Below, one piece after another: positions 23,993 through 39,200 of a stretch of 64,000 nt of DNA. The position numbers and the translations under genes are program-made. Numbering within the stretch: the stretch's first letter is position 1; each line of letters begins with the position of its first letter. The stretch spans positions 84,378,198-84,442,197 of the forward strand of contig OV277859.1 in assembly GCA_922989275.2 (NCBI GenBank), given 5' to 3'. This stretch comes from Gari tellinella. Taxonomy: Eukaryota > Mollusca > Bivalvia > Cardiida > Psammobiidae. The notes beneath the pieces were generated by a model that was given only the letters and a program-made list of their open reading frames with translations, had not been told where the DNA came from and searched no databases.

Positions 23993-24236
23993 ATGGGGAC
24001 CTACGGGATGGAGTCTGATTCGTCGAAAAAACCGAAGGGTTGCCAATGTTCCGTGGCCGTCGGATTTCTATTGCTGCTTTTGGCAATAGCCATTGCCGTC
24101 GGTGTGGGACTTATTGTTCACTTTGCACAGAAGGACAGCAAGAAGGTAGTCTGTAGTGTAGACATAGCCGGTATTAACATGCCTCAGGGTCTGCAAGGTT
24201 GCATTGCTCTAGCCAGGAACAACACTGAAGCCATCT
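23993..24236 (+). CDS. Gene 2 exon 1: start, tail, membrane anchor
   Basis: The ATG at 23993 has A at -3 and G at +4. A second in-frame ATG at 24008 also has purine -3 and G +4, so either could initiate. Lys-rich tail (SSKKPKGCQC) precedes a hydrophobic run of about 22 residues (VAVGFLLLLLAIAIAVGVGL...), then HFAQKDSKK: a type II signal-anchor with no cleavage site. Three Cys and an NNT sequon follow. Donor GTAAGT after 24236; ends in phase 1. The promoter and 5' UTR extent are not recognisable. Confidence 0.82.
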
Positions 24237-27200
24237 GTAAGTTACACTATTTAAATGTTTCAAGTGTGTAAACCCTTCATTGCCAGCACAATGACTGCTT
24301 TAACATGACTGACAGGTTTTACGTGTCCAAATAGGTAATTTAGGATCCAGAACACTTTCGACTTTTTGAATTCTCAAAGCTCAAAGGGTCCAGTTTCATT
24401 GCGGATTGTAGTCCTCATTGCATCTTGTGAAAATTGCCTCCATTTTTTTACAATTTCGAAGCGAAGGATATATCGAATTAAAAAAGAGAAAGCTTATGCC
24501 TTTTTTTAAAGAATATTTAATAAAACATTTCGCTACCCTACTAATCTAGTGTCGCCTTTATATATATATAGATATATACGTTGATACTCAAACGCAAAAG
24601 AAACTGTGCATTCCCATTTACGGCAAATTTATTGATGAAATATAACTTATTTGGTACCAAAGGCTCCATCAATCTTTCCCCATGATAATGGTTGCATTTG
24701 TGACAAATTTGACACGATACTGTTCTTTTAGTTTCAATGCAATCAAGGTAGGGGGTCCAAATCAAAAGTAGCAGAATTGCTAAACCAGGATATTACTAAA
24801 ATGAACCTTCATTTTAAGTTATAGTTAAAACATATTACTTACTTACTTACTTAATCCTCTTCATCTCCGCTCGGAGCAAAGGGCCAGCACCAGCTCTCTC
24901 CATTTGTCACGGTCTTTTGCTGCGGCCTTAGCCCCACCCCCATGACATTCTTGTGCGTCGCACAACATATTAAGTGAAATCTTAATGGTTAAGAAGGTCA
25001 AAGCGAGCGCTCAACGTCTTTTTAGAACGTTAATTGTTTTGATCTACGCTAGAGAAGTTCCTTTTAACAATGCACATGTTATTGTGTGTTTTTATCGCCA
25101 ATAGAACAAAGATTTATGGTTTACACTATCGTTTGGACGATTCGCATGCACTACATGCATCCTACGTGCATTTAACATACATTTTTGTTGTTCATTTCAT
25201 TTTTCTCGCGAAAGCCAACGTTGTTTTCATTTCATTTACTGATGATAGACAATGCACAGTGCAACATTTTAAGCAGATCAGAAGTTTCATTTATGCAATA
25301 TAAAGGATTGAGGTATGCAAAGTTTCTTTTGCGTTTGAGTATATGTAAGAAATAACTAAATGACTTTATTTGCCTTTCAAAAATCTTAAATTCTCATTTC
25401 TCACTTACATGTTTGGCCTTATTGGCCTATCAGAGTGAATACTGTAGCTTAACAATATTAGACTATGAAATATGGCTTTTATATATAAATGTTACAGGGA
25501 TGATGTGTAATGAGGGAATACGTGAAATCACTGAAAAATCAGGGATTTCACGAAAACCCTCAATCTCCCAGGTAAGAGGCGTAATTTTGAAACTTTTCTT
25601 TGATTTTTTATAAATATTTTGCAGTTACTTTTGGTTAAAGTAATGGATCTAACTTTGTTTAGTTTATTAAGTTCAAAGGCAAGTACAACGATATGAAATA
25701 TTTATTTAAACTTATTAACAAGACAGATGTCTTGGTTTTTAATTGTCCTGGCTTATATGCACACTATTCACGTATTTTTATTGAATGACGATGGCAAATT
25801 TATTTATTCAGCAACTTAGGCCACCGGCCCATAATACAAACTGGAATGCTTAAAGTACGATAGTGTTACAAGTTACAAATATACATTACAATCAAACAGT
25901 GCTATTCCAACTTATGTTAGTACAGAGACATGGACTAAGACTACATATATATAATACAATAAGTCAAATGAATGTATGCTACACCACTGCGAGATATTAC
26001 GCATTGTATACCTGTCATATACTTTGCTTTAAGACTTTTAAATAATTACGACAGACTGGGGACTTAACATATTAATCATTGCGAATATCTATATATTCTC
26101 TTCTCAGTTTGAATGCGTACCGTGGAGAATCTGTTATTCTTTCCCAATAAACGCGTTTACGCTAAAACTATTATTTGCAGTGCAAACGGTTTGGAGCCAG
26201 ATCAGACGCCGGGTAACCCGGCGTCTGATCAGGCTCCAAACTGTTTGCCACCAAGATAAACATGAAATATCAGAATTGTCAAAAAGTTGTTCTTTTCTAC
26301 GTTTTAGTGCTTTGCGTTTGCGTACGTTTGCGTTTAAACGGGAAAGAATAACAGATTCTCCACTGTAGTATATAAACTTTGCTAGTTTAACGACTGTGTT
26401 TGCATCGCTACTAAACAGCTAATGACATAAATTGTGTGTTGGTGTAGCATTATTATAGTTCACAATATATTGATTCCTTTATTCCCTATACATAGGGCAT
26501 TTTATTATAAAATGAAACTCGTCTTCATTCACTTGATTGTCACAGAATTAACAGACTCTGTTTTGGTATTACATAATATACATATACATATACAAAACCA
26601 GTAACACTGTACATGTAATATAATATGATGCGACTTCTAAAGCTCGCTAAGTGCATTTGAAAAATTCATAATAAAAGAGTTACGTTTTCCTTTTCGTTTG
26701 AGCAATGCAAACAAAACTTTACATTTTTGAATAAACAAGCGTAAACTATCAATTTGATTTGTCCAGTTATTGCTTAGGAAATATGCTTTATATATGCATA
26801 ATCCAACAAGTGTTAGCATTAAACTAACATTAAAATATGCTTCATTTTGAATTTTGTAGCCAAATATAACAGTTTGAAGGGTTTTTATGTTTGTGTCTAG
26901 CCCACATATTTTGAAAATTCTTACGATACTTTGCCAAAAGGTATGAACAGCAGAACAGTTAATGAAGACATTGCATCTGTTACATGAGTTAGAAGGTATC
27001 ATTTTCCAAACAAATCTTATCGATATATTGGCAGAATTTAACTTTACCCGATTCAGCAATAGAGCCATGCCATTCGTGTCTCGAACAGTCAATTAATCTT
27101 TGCTTGAAGAAATACATGAACAACTTTCATTTTCAACATCATTATTTAACCAGACATGACCGAAGTCATACGTGAATAATAAGCGCTCGACCTTTGTGGC

Positions 27201-30200
27201 CCATGTGATTCGCCCAACTCATGTAACTTATTTAGCATAACATAACATGGACAAGGGAGCCAGCATTTGATACACCGACCATAATAATCTACATACAGAG
27301 GGTATCTTCCACACTCTCCTCTAACAAACATATGAAATACTTTAAATGGCAGTTTCAAAAACTGTCTATAGAATTTATCATGAACCTTTTCAATTTGATT
27401 ACAATAGTCATATCCCCATATTTCTGATCCATATAGCAAATTGGTTTGATCATTGTATCGAACAATTTGAATAAATCTTTCTTTTCAAAGTAACCTGCAT
27501 TTTGCTGCATTTTTAACATTTGTATTATTGCCTGGTTGGCTTGCGATGCTAATGACGTTTTCGCATATGACTATATATCTCGGTGTGAAATATAAACCCA
27601 TATATTTGTACATAGACACAGTTTCTAACAAAGTATTGTTGAAATACCATTTTTCGCTTCGTCTGAGATAACATGAATTTCTGAAAACAATTATTTTTGT
27701 CTTGTTTAGATTAATTTCATCCCTGTTCTTGTACAGAATGATTCAATGATGTATGCCTCTAACGTTTCCTCCTTTCAGTTCGTCTATGAGGTAATTCACG
27801 TGTGCGTGAAATTTTGTATAAACGTTCATTAGATCATTAAATTCAAAGAAAGCAAGATGTTTTAAACCAAAATAAATGTGATGATAATGCAAATGTCAAT
27901 TCCCTAAAACTCCCAGAGATTACGCGTAATCCCTAAATATTTCAGTGATTACGCGTAATCCCTGGTTACACGTTATCCCTGTAACATATGTACCAAATCT
28001 AACCTTACAGTGTCAAATCAGGTCGTCGACTGGGGCTGTTTTTAATTCGAAGTAAGATCGCTCGTTATAGTTCTTTAAGAGGTAGATTCGGATCAAGAAA
28101 CCGTTTTGGTTGAGTCAGATCATTTCTCGAATTCGGCATTGTGGTGATCATTAGGACGGCTACAGGCTTTTAGCCGAGAGTCTGTTTAAAATAAGATGGA
28201 AGTTAAGCAGAACGTTCCTGAACCCTTTACCTCATATCCTGTTTCTAGTTTTGAAGACAGGTGACCACTTAAAGCAGGTTGAAAGTAAAGCAGAATGTGC
28301 CTTAAGGCACATTCTGCTTTACTTTCAGCCTGCTTAAAGCTAAAATCTGCTAGGCTATATAAAATATTTGTAATGGTAATTGTTCACGAGGGTATAACCT
28401 GGAACTATTTTCTTCAGCGGAGGAATAAATTAAATACGCTAAAAGCCGCTTCTATCAGGGAAAGGGTTAACCCCTTCACCACCTAACCCGAGTACAGTGG
28501 TTGTTTGCAAACAGTCTTAATCATAAGCAGAATAACTCGGTGTCTAATCCGGATCAAACCTATTTGACACTCATTACGATATTACTTTGGTCAATATACA
28601 AATATAGTTTTAGTAACTAAAGCCGATTGATGAGAGCAGATGACGCCTTGACAGTGAATGGTTTAATGAGCTTTCTGCTTTACTTTCAATTAACCTTCAA
28701 CAGTAACCTTGACACAATAAAAAAAAACAAGGAAAAACAAAAAAGAGAATTTACTCTGATTCAGTAACCGTTTAAGTGGCACTTGACTGTAAAATGACAC
28801 CATGACAACGGCAATACCAAAGTTGTAAACATCATGCTCTTTGATTTTATGTCTGAATGCATGTAACAAAAATGTGACGTGTGTTTTGACGTTATTTTCT
28901 TTGAAAAGGGCCCTTAGAGGTCGAACTATTAGAAAAGAGCAGTTTATATATAAATGTCAAAGTATCAACAATGGAACCTAATAACTCACAAGAGTTACTT
29001 AGTGTTGAAAGGGTTAAACTAGCCAAGAATGAAATTATTGTATTTGGTTGGCTTCGTGCCGAATATTTAATCATATCCATGCTGGCGCTGAGACGTAGAC
29101 GGCGTTTTAGCTCACCTGGCACGAAGTGACAAGGAGAGCTACGCTACTGTGATCGCCCTGCGTCCGTCGTCGCCCTTCCGTCGCACAAAAAAGTCGCTTC
29201 AGACATTTCAGTCGGCCATTTTCGCAACACACGAAATACAACTCCTGTTAATCTGTCCCAAAGTCAACCAAATTACTCTCCTTTGATATGAGATCAAAGA
29301 ATGGGGTATGTTTGGGCTTTTCGTAAATAAGAAATCAGACAATTTTCTTATAAAGTTTATGTAATATCCTTGCTTTTCATATACGGTTTCTATGGTAAAC
29401 ATAGGAGTTTTCATGGTAAACAAGTACACTTTTGAAACCGAAAATAAACGATATACATTGCGTTTGTCTGTCAAAGCGAGTACATCCGTATGCCAACACG
29501 AAACGATACATTCTTATCACGATATCAGATTTGTTATCAATTAAAACGATTTTAACAGTAAAGAAACAAGATATGCATTCTAGTAAGGGAAAGTTTTTGA
29601 TTTAAGCGGCTACACATTCAAATGTATGATTGTGTGGCAAAGCGCATGCGCTCGCACTGACAACCGATGTGTTGAAATATTACATACGCGTTTAGCGAAA
29701 GTCTGTAAGTGCGTCGTCGTCCGTCGTTTCATTTTCATACTCGATATTTTGCTCATAAGTTTGAAACGGTTTCCTAGGATAGTTTTTGAAAAATGTTTTC
29801 TTACAGAATAACTAGCCTAAAAACAAACAAAACACGATACAGATGACAACAATAGCTTGACTTTTCGAAAAGTTGGGCTAAACATGATCAAAAACAACCA
29901 ATAAACATGACAAGAAACAAATTGCATTCGACGGGATCGAATCTCTGATCACATATTTCAGTCATTCACGTTAACCACTAGACAATTCCGACTCATGTTA
30001 CTTTGCTTGCTTTTTAAGCATAATATTTGTTATTTCTATTAATATTCAAGTGTTGTTCTTCCGCAGACTGATAGCGTCCATGCGTAGACAACTTCTCGAA
30101 ATTATATTTGAAACACTTTTTGATGTGAATAATGACGCATTTAGCTAACTCAATTTGGTTTAAAAGGCTAGTAGGCTATATTTCTTCCGGCTAAAGGCCT

Positions 30201-33200
30201 TAAAACAAAAAAAATGTAATGTTTGGATAAAACAAAATTCAGTCCTGTCTCTCAAGGCACATATAATTAGTTCAGCCCCAATGATTTTCGACTTATACAG
30301 CAAATACATGTAATTTGTCATAAAAAGTGTTAGATTGTATCACACTGGGAAATATTATATTTGTTTTTGCAAGTATACAGTGGTGAAAACATTACTATGT
30401 CACGTTTAAACGAAATTGATCGCGACTTTTTTCATAACATTCAGAATTGCTACATGTACAGTGGAGAATATGTTATTCTTTCCCGTTTAAACGAAACGAA
30501 ACGCAAACGTAAAACACTAAAAGGTAAAAAAGTGCAACTTTTGGACAATTCTGATCATTCATGTTTATTTTGGCTCCAAACTGTTTGTATGGGAAATAAT
30601 AGTTTCAGCGTAAACGCGTTTATTAGGAAAGAATAGCGGGTTTCTCCACTGTACTTATAACTAAGATAAACAGTTTGAGGCTTGATTAGACGCCAGGTTA
30701 CCCGACGTCTAATCTAGTTTCAAACTGTTTGCAACGGAAAAAAACGTTTAAGTAAGAACATCTTGTCATTTCCGTTGTTTTGCACCAACTGTTATATATT
30801 AGGAGGAAGTAAGCAAATATTGTGCTATTACTCATTAGAATAGTCTCGACTGAGAAATACCACCATAGGGTTTAATGCAAAAATAAGAATTTAGATTTTG
30901 AAATATGTCCTTATCTGGAGCTCTGAAAAACGCGATTCTACTTAAAGACATCACGGTACTTTAGAGCCAGCCCATATTTCAGGAAGCTCGTACCCCGATC
31001 AGGTTATAATCCATTTGAAAACTTGTCAATAGTTAAAATCATAATTCTGCTGCCTTGTGTTTGTAATTTTATTCGTATAAACAAGAACTATACCGTTAGC
31101 AAGGTTAAATTGTTTTTGTTCCAGGAGTATTTGTAAAGTAAAGCGTCAAATAAAAACAATCAATTGAGCTACCACGTTTCCATTTAATTAAATGTGACGC
31201 AGGTATACCATAATTTTTATGTTTACAATATCCTAAGATTTCCAAATTTTCAAACGCAATTTTAGTTGGTAAGTTTAACCCCTTGCTGCCAGGCTCTATA
31301 ACTTATTAAAATTATGCAAACAGTTTGGATCAAGAGTTGATACAAATATGTAAACTGCTAGTTAGTGGCTCTCCATGGACATTTCGAACTGTACAACAGT
31401 ACTCCCTCTCAACAACGACACTTAATGGGAGACACAGATTGTGTGTGTTGTTCGGAGGGAGTCGTTATAGGGAGGGACAATTAAGAGTTGACTTACATTT
31501 GCAAACAGTATGAATCCAGAACAGACGCCGCGTAACGCGGCGTCTGATCAAGATTCAAGCTTTTGTCACTCCTCGTTATATTTATTCTCTCATAATGTCC
31601 ACTTATATGTAATTTGAGAAAAAAAGCAGACGACAATTTTAAGCAGACGATTTTGCAGCAGTAAAAGCGTTAGACAAAATTATCCTGTATAGGGACCTGT
31701 GGCAAGGGTCGTTGTCAGGAGGGAGTCGTTCTTGCGAGGGCCGTTGTATGGAGGAAACACTGTGTAATTCTAACTCGGACTCCGATAAGATTCAACACGA
31801 TGTGGCAAATAAGTTTAGCGCTTTTTTAAAAAAGAAAAAAAAAGAAAGAGCAATTTATAAATTTGGTATAATAATTGTCAGACTCGGCATGATTCTTTTG
31901 CATCTGATCAGACACTGTGCTCGCACCGGTTGTGATTATACCCTGTTTGAAATAACAAACTTCACCTCTCTGGTGAAGAGGCCAGTATAAGCACGGTACG
32001 TTTTTATCTCAATGTGACCTGTATTTTCAAATAGATTTGGTTCAGGTGAGACGCCGAGTTACTCGACGTCTCACCATAACTCGGCTTCTCATCTAGATTG
32101 AACTTGCAGTTTATGAATATTCCGTCTTTTTCCGTAAGCTAATTTCATCTTCCGAACATAACTACGGTGTAAACTGAAAAAACTATTCATCGATGACTCA
32201 AATTGGATGATATTATCTGCTATTGGTAAATGCTCGGTTAAGTATTTAATGACGTACAGTGAAACTTGCGTAAGGAATATTGGGATAGAAAGGTTGTCCA
32301 AACGAAAAAGTGCTTATAGCAAAATAACGTTATGGAAATCAATCGCAGAAAGCACTTTTATGTTTATTATCATGTCATTTCTTAATATCAGCCATTTGTA
32401 ATCTGGGTGTGAGGTCTGTTATGTTATGTAGACTGGCGCCATACCCGTTAATCTTTAAATGTTATTTTACTATTATTTACATAGAACATACTGTTTCCTA
32501 GCCAGGATGATTGATAACGCAGTGCTTTACTCTTTTGTAATAAGTATAAAGGAATGTCGTAAAGTGACAAACCATGGAAAAACAGCATGTAGAAAATGCT
32601 ATATTTGACCAGACTTGTAACTAGAATTCACCTGTTTTGGCAGCCATTTTACACTTGCGTAAAAAACCGCTTGTACATGTGTTCATTTGTTAACGATATA
32701 AGATTGAACTTAAACTATTCACTGTCTTGACGTCGTCAATTTTAAACAAAAATCGTCTGCTTTATTTTCAAATTCAACTTTTAGGTAGTTTGACTCTACA
32801 AATATTGAAATGAGTATAAAGCAGTTTGGAGCCTTATCAGACGCCGCGTTACGCAGCGTCCGGTCAGGATTCAACTATTTTCAAATAGCTATAAGTATTA
32901 TACTCGGGATAAGGCAGTAAAGGGGCTAAACATGTATTCAAACTAAAAATAAAATGAATATACATGTACATGTGACAGCTTTAAGAAAGGTTAATAATTA
33001 CCAAACAGACAGACTGCTTTACTTACATTTGGATTGTTTCAAACCTTTGAAATAAAAATCTGTTAATTATGAAAAATGTAACAAACGAAACAATGATTTG
33101 AAATGTTTACTTTCTAGTGAATTAATAATACATTCTGAAAAATATATAAAATTAGTAGAATCTATTTTTTGTGTATCATAATTTCGAGCCTAGGAAAGTT

Positions 33201-36200
33201 GCATGCTGCTTTGAAATGCGGCGGCACCGATGGATGCCGATTCTGCGGCTTTTTAATAAAGATTCCTTGAAATTGTCTAATATAATTCAAAGACCATATG
33301 AAAAGATAATCTCCAAATACGTCTGAAATAATATTCAAATGTTTTAATCATTTACAAAATCCGTTTAGGCCGAATCCGGGTTTCAATACTCTTTACAGTA
33401 TTGTACAAGTTCTCTACAGACTCTTTACAGTATCGTACAAGTTCTCTACAAACTCTTTACAGTATCGTACAAGTTCTCTACAGACTCTTTGCAGTATTTT
33501 ACAAGTTCTCTACAGACTATTTACAGTATTGTACAAGTTCTCTACAGACTCTTTACAGTATTGTACAAGTTTTTATGTTACAATGATAACGTGTAAATAG
33601 GGTGTAATATTTATCGCAAAAAATACCCCTTAACCTCTTTGCAAATTCAATTCAATCCGCCACTGAAGAAAAGTGTTTCTATTTATACAAGGATGATTTG
33701 TGCATCATAAGAAATATTTTTTCTAAATCCTAGCAGAAGAAAGCTTAAAGCAGGCTGAAAATAAAGCTGAATATAGAATAATAAATAGTCTGTTTTATTT
33801 TAAAACTGCCTTACGTGGCAACCTGTATTGAAGACTTGAACATTACTATATATGTGTCTGTATAGTGGTGGGAGAAATATAGTATAACTTACACCGGAAC
33901 CTAGTAACACATTGAGTCGTAGTGACGCATATATGCGTCTTTTACCAAAAGTGTACTTGTGAAGGGTATACTTGTCTAATGCAAACATTGAAGTCCCTCA
34001 TTAGAGGGCTCATGCAGGAGACCTCTAATCAAGGACCTCACTGATTGTCATTTTGCAATATATTATAATATAAAACCATAAATAGTCTCAAATGGACCAG
34101 CGTTTGTTGTTTACTGGATTTGTCCGTTTAAAGTTTCAGGGGGTAATGGGTTAACATGCTTTGTAACCATTTGAAAGTCAAAGAGTTTAGGTCGAGATGA
34201 GAGGCCGATTTGTTCTCCGTCTCACCCAGATCCACACTGTTTGCAACAATTAGCCCACAAGGTGCAGGAGAAGGTAAACGATCATATAGCGTTTAGCTTT
34301 ATTTGAAACTATTTGTACTGTTCTAAATATACCAGTTTCAGTGAAGTGAAACATATGGTAATTAATGTGCGCTATATGATATATTATCAGATTTAAGTTG
34401 CTCCCTTAAACCCCGTAAGTGCTTTGCCCAGAGTACAATAGTTATTTGGAAACACTTTGGATCCTGATAAGAGGTGGCGGCACTGTTTAACATCCATTGC
34501 GATATTTATTCACCTAAAGTTTGAATTTGGGCATTAAGAACAAACGGCATTTTTTTAAAACAAATGACGTCGTATCAAAGAAAGAGTTAATTTAAGTATT
34601 TTGATATAGATCTATTGTATTTGTTTAAACTTTTGCTGCATGTTCTAGATGAAATAACGACGATTTCACCTAACGGCTTATACAATATTGACAGTTTTTC
34701 CCATGAAAAAGATCGTTTACCGGTATACTCTATTACAGTGGAGAATCTGTTATTCTTTCCCAATAAACGCGTTTACGCTAAAACTATTATTTGCAGTGCA
34801 AACAGTTTAGAGCCAGATCAGACGCCGGATAACCCGGCGTCTGATCAGGCTCCAAACTGTTTGCCACCAAGATAAACAAGAATTATCAGAATTGTCCAAA
34901 AGTTGTTCTTTGCTACATTTTAGTGCTTTGCGTTTGCGTACGTTTGCGTTTAAACGGGAAAGAATAACAGATTCTCCACTGTAACGGCTTGAAAACAGTT
35001 TGGCGCCAGATTACACACCGAGTAACTCGACGTATGATCCGGCTTAACGGCTTTTACGTCCCTCCAAATCAACAGTGACCTATTATGGTTGAGACGTCCC
35101 CAGCAAACGGTAGTCATTTTAGTTTTAGGGGTAGGTGCATGTACACATAGAAGTCGGTTTTTGGCCCGGGCAATTTCTCGCCCTTGACATAGTGATCAAT
35201 ACCATTAAAAAACCTCAAGGCACACAACAATTCTACTGCATACAAAATACGTCCTTTCCGAAACAGCTAGTAGCTGGGTTTTACACCATTCATTAAAACG
35301 CTACACAACAATGTGTAATCGTTTATTTTATGATTTTATGAAAACATCCGAGGTCACAGCTGGTTCTTTTACATGCCTATTATTACCCAACAAAGCACAC
35401 AATAATTCATTAAAACACTACAGAACAATATGTAATCGTCATGTTATGAAAACATCCGGGGGTCACAGCTTTACATATATTGTGAAAACTTATAACATCT
35501 TCACTGAAACTAATGTGACAAGAGCTTTGATATTGGTCATGATGTAACTGCTAGAGGTTCTATACAGGTCATTCACCAATTTTGTTGAAATAGTTCCGGT
35601 CTGTTGCATATCTAGGTCACATACGCTAAAAAGACATAAAATGGAATCAATTGAAACTTCCAAAACCTCCTATTCTGGAACCATAGTCCACTGGGCTACG
35701 ATATTTTGCACAAAGCATCATCTACAGGTCCTCTATCAAGTTTACTCGAATTATGCCACTGGGTAAAAAATGACCCGCCATGGCGTAACATGTTTACATA
35801 CATGTAGAGTGTCATAGTGAACTCTTCAAACATCTTCTTCTTTAAAACTATTTGTGTCCAGATATTTGATATTTGGCATAACGTAACTGATAGAGGTCCT
35901 ACACCAATTTTGTCGAAATAGTTCTGGTGCATATCTCACAGGAGCTGTATATGTATGTTTTCAATGAAAACTTCAAAAGTGATCGTGTCTGAAACCATAT
36001 TCCACAGAGCATAGATATCTAAAGGTCCTCTAGATTTTTTAAATTATACCTTTTGGGTAAAAAAAATGACTTAAAAAGCACTACAGTTGTTAGATTCTTA
36101 GACTGAAAAACAAATGGTGTATTTGCAAAAATAAAATAAAACACTTAATTATAAGCAAACGTGCAGCATATCCGCTTACCTGCCATTAAAGATATGAATA

Positions 36201-39200
36201 GTCACAAAACATCCTCCGGAAGCGTCATACAATCTTAGTTTGATATATATATTTATATCACGTTTTCAATTTCGTCTACTAGGCTGAATAAATCCATACA
36301 TACAGTTTGCATGAATATCGTTTGCGCTGTACCCAAAGTAGGCTAAATCGCATGCAGACCCAGTTTATTGAATAACGCGCTGGCTCAGTTGCAGGGCTGC
36401 CATAAGTTGACATGAAAAATCCTAAGATTTCGAAATTTGCATTTTTCAATTGCGAATTTACGAATCGTACCTTTACCCTTTAGACTGTTTCTAGTTCTGT
36501 TGACACGTTACAACTTAAAGTAGGCTTGAAATAAGGCGCATTCTGCTTTACTTTCAGTCTGCTTTAAGCTACCATGTTCTAGAAAAACATCCGAAGATTT
36601 AGGAAAAATCCGGAGAAATGGCAGTCCTGCAATTGCTTCGGCGTCTGGCTTAATTTTTTTTTCCGTCCCCGCACACCGGGTCCCAGGTTCAAATTACACC
36701 AGATCTAAATATGTTCATTCTTTGAAATGCAGTTCTTAAACAGAATTTCGTATCTTTAACTTAAGGCGGCATATTTCTGACACCAGTTAACCACTTAATT
36801 ATCATGAAAGATTCCTGTTAATATCTCACATAAATATTTAACTAGTTACTTATCTAGAAAACTTTCGCGTTAGTTTTCAGATAATTATCGGGTAAGTGGA
36901 ATGTGGAAACTTTTCACGATAACCACATAAATATCTGAACTCGAACTTTGTCATGATACTGCTTTCAACCGCCACCACTTAACGAATTTATCTAGTTACT
37001 TAACTAGATAACTAACTAGAAAAGTTTCGTGTTACCAGTTATCTAAAAATAGAAACATTGTATTCGTACTTTGACTATTTTGGATTCTTTTAAAAATACA
37101 CATGTAGGCCTATTTACAAAACGACAAACAGCGTAGACCTTGGTCCAATAGGATACACTGTTTGTGAAGGACGAGTCTACTCGTCGCAAGGGTCATAACA
37201 GCTTAAAACAAGATGAAAGTAAATCAGAAAGCTCATAGGCTACTGTTTTACCTTCACCCGCCCCAAGCAGCCACCTGATTAACAAAACAAACTATTAACA
37301 AAGTCTAAGAGCCTTTCGGTCTGGATCTACAATGTTTGCATAGGTCAGATACAGCTGTGAAAACATTATTATTTCCCGTTTAAACGCAAACGAAATGCAA
37401 ACGCAAATTCAAATGTAGAAAATGACTACTTCTTGCCAATTCTGAATGTTAATTTAAACTGGGAAGGCAATCAGTTTGGAGCCCGGTCAGATTCCGGGTT
37501 ACCCGGCGTCTGATCTGGCTCCACATTGTTTGCAAGGGAAATAATAGATTTAGCGTAAAAGCCTTAATTGGGAGATAATAACATTTTCTCCACTGTATAT
37601 ACTTAATGATTATCATAAGTGCATTTTAGTGGTGTAAAACCTTTATAAGAACTCATATGACTCTTCTGTGAAGGAGGGTGATTATTGCAATGAATATCGC
37701 CGAACATCACCAAATCCGGGATTAATTTGTGGTGACAGTATATGGCACTAACAGGTCATTTTGTCGCGTTAAGATAATTATCAGGCCACTTTCCACTTAC
37801 TAGATAATTATGTCAGATATTAACTGGATTTTTTTCAGAAAAGCTAAGTGGTAACTGGTGTCAGAACCATACCACCATATTAACTAATATTTACTTGTTT
37901 ACATAAGCGTTGACATACATTAACAAATCATTTTCTATGCTAAATTTGGTTGTCAGTCTCTTTAAGGACACCGTTGTACAGGCCGATTTTTTATTGACCT
38001 GGCAGGGCGGGGTTTCGATAAGGACCATTGCATTTCAACTTTGGGGCGGCAGCACATTCATTTTATTATCAGAATTTACCGTTGTCGTCTGCCGTTTTTT
38101 CTCAACGTTACATGTTAATGGACATTTTGACAGAAGGAATATAATGGCGAGTGACAAACATCTTGAATCCAGATCAGACGCAGCGTTACGCGGCGTCTAT
38201 TCTGGATTCAAGCTGTTTGCAAATGTAAGCCAAGTCTTAAGTTCCCCCTCCTATAACAACTCCCTCCGAATAACACACGCAATACTTGTCTTCAATTGAG
38301 TGTTGTTGTAGAGAGGTAACACTGTATATACCTTTTCACGTTGATATGGATGCATGCATAAGTTGTGTTTCTCCATAATAGTTTTAGCGTAAACGTGTTT
38401 ATTGGGAAATAATAACGTTTTCTCTACTGCTTATCACTTTTACTCAGGTGAGCGATATAGGGCATGGCCCTAGCTCTTGTTCTTTTTTTTATAGAGATTA
38501 TTCCCTCTGACAAAAACTAAAAGGAAGGCAGGTCGGTATTTTTTATCCCATGCGTTGCTTCGCAGCGTTTGAGATTAGCCGAAATCATCTTCCTGAGATT
38601 ATCCCTCATCATCATCTCAACTCACCATTCACCGCGGAGCTATATGACCTGTTCAATGTCGCAGTACCGTAAACGCCAACTCAACCACCCATCCATGCGA
38701 CAAATGGTGCAGCCGACAACAGTATAGCGTACTTAAAGTAATAGTGGATACAGAATGCATATGTTAAGTATCCACCGTTTATCGAGGTGCACAGGTAATT
38801 CTAAAGATTCAGCTTAAATTATAAGCACACTTTAGTGACCTACATATCATTGAACAAAATCGCGGACATCTTTTCGGTAAAAAATCATTGTAGGATCATG
38901 TCGCCTCAGAAGTCCTGTCTCAGTTAATTGCTAACATTGTATTGGATCTTTGGTTGTGAATATAAATAATAGGTTGCCCATTTTGTTAAGATTGTGTGAT
39001 GCCCACGTTGCTAAGGGCTATGATGAACAATTGATATTATGTGTTGCCCACTTTGCTAAGGGCTTTGATGAACAATTGACATTATGTGTTGCCCACTTTG
39101 CTAAGGGCTTTGGTGAAGCTATTTGTGCTTTTTTGGGGTCTGCCATGTACTGTTGCGGCGACCCGGTTCATGTAAGTAAATGAAAGCCGCAGCCAACTAT

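Larger units (their letters stand above)
36110..37966 (+). mobile_element. Family T element copy 3, broken by nested insertions
   Basis: Left part aatggtgtatttgcaaaaat aaaataaaacac, tRNA-like remnant near 36680-36705 (gtcccaggttcaaattacac), and right end ttggttgtcagtctctttaa at 37945-37966 match copies 15602 and 61529. Interrupted by elements at 36389-36640 and 36773-37868. Confidence 0.6.

Noticed and set aside
23758..24018. Open frame just upstream of gene 2 as an earlier coding exon
   Set aside because: It is in another frame, has no family similarity, and the membrane-anchor start at 23993 has a good initiation context.
38950..39183. Small repetitive protein gene
   Set aside because: Explained by a 45-bp tandem repeat whose period is a multiple of three; no start context, splice sites or homology seen.
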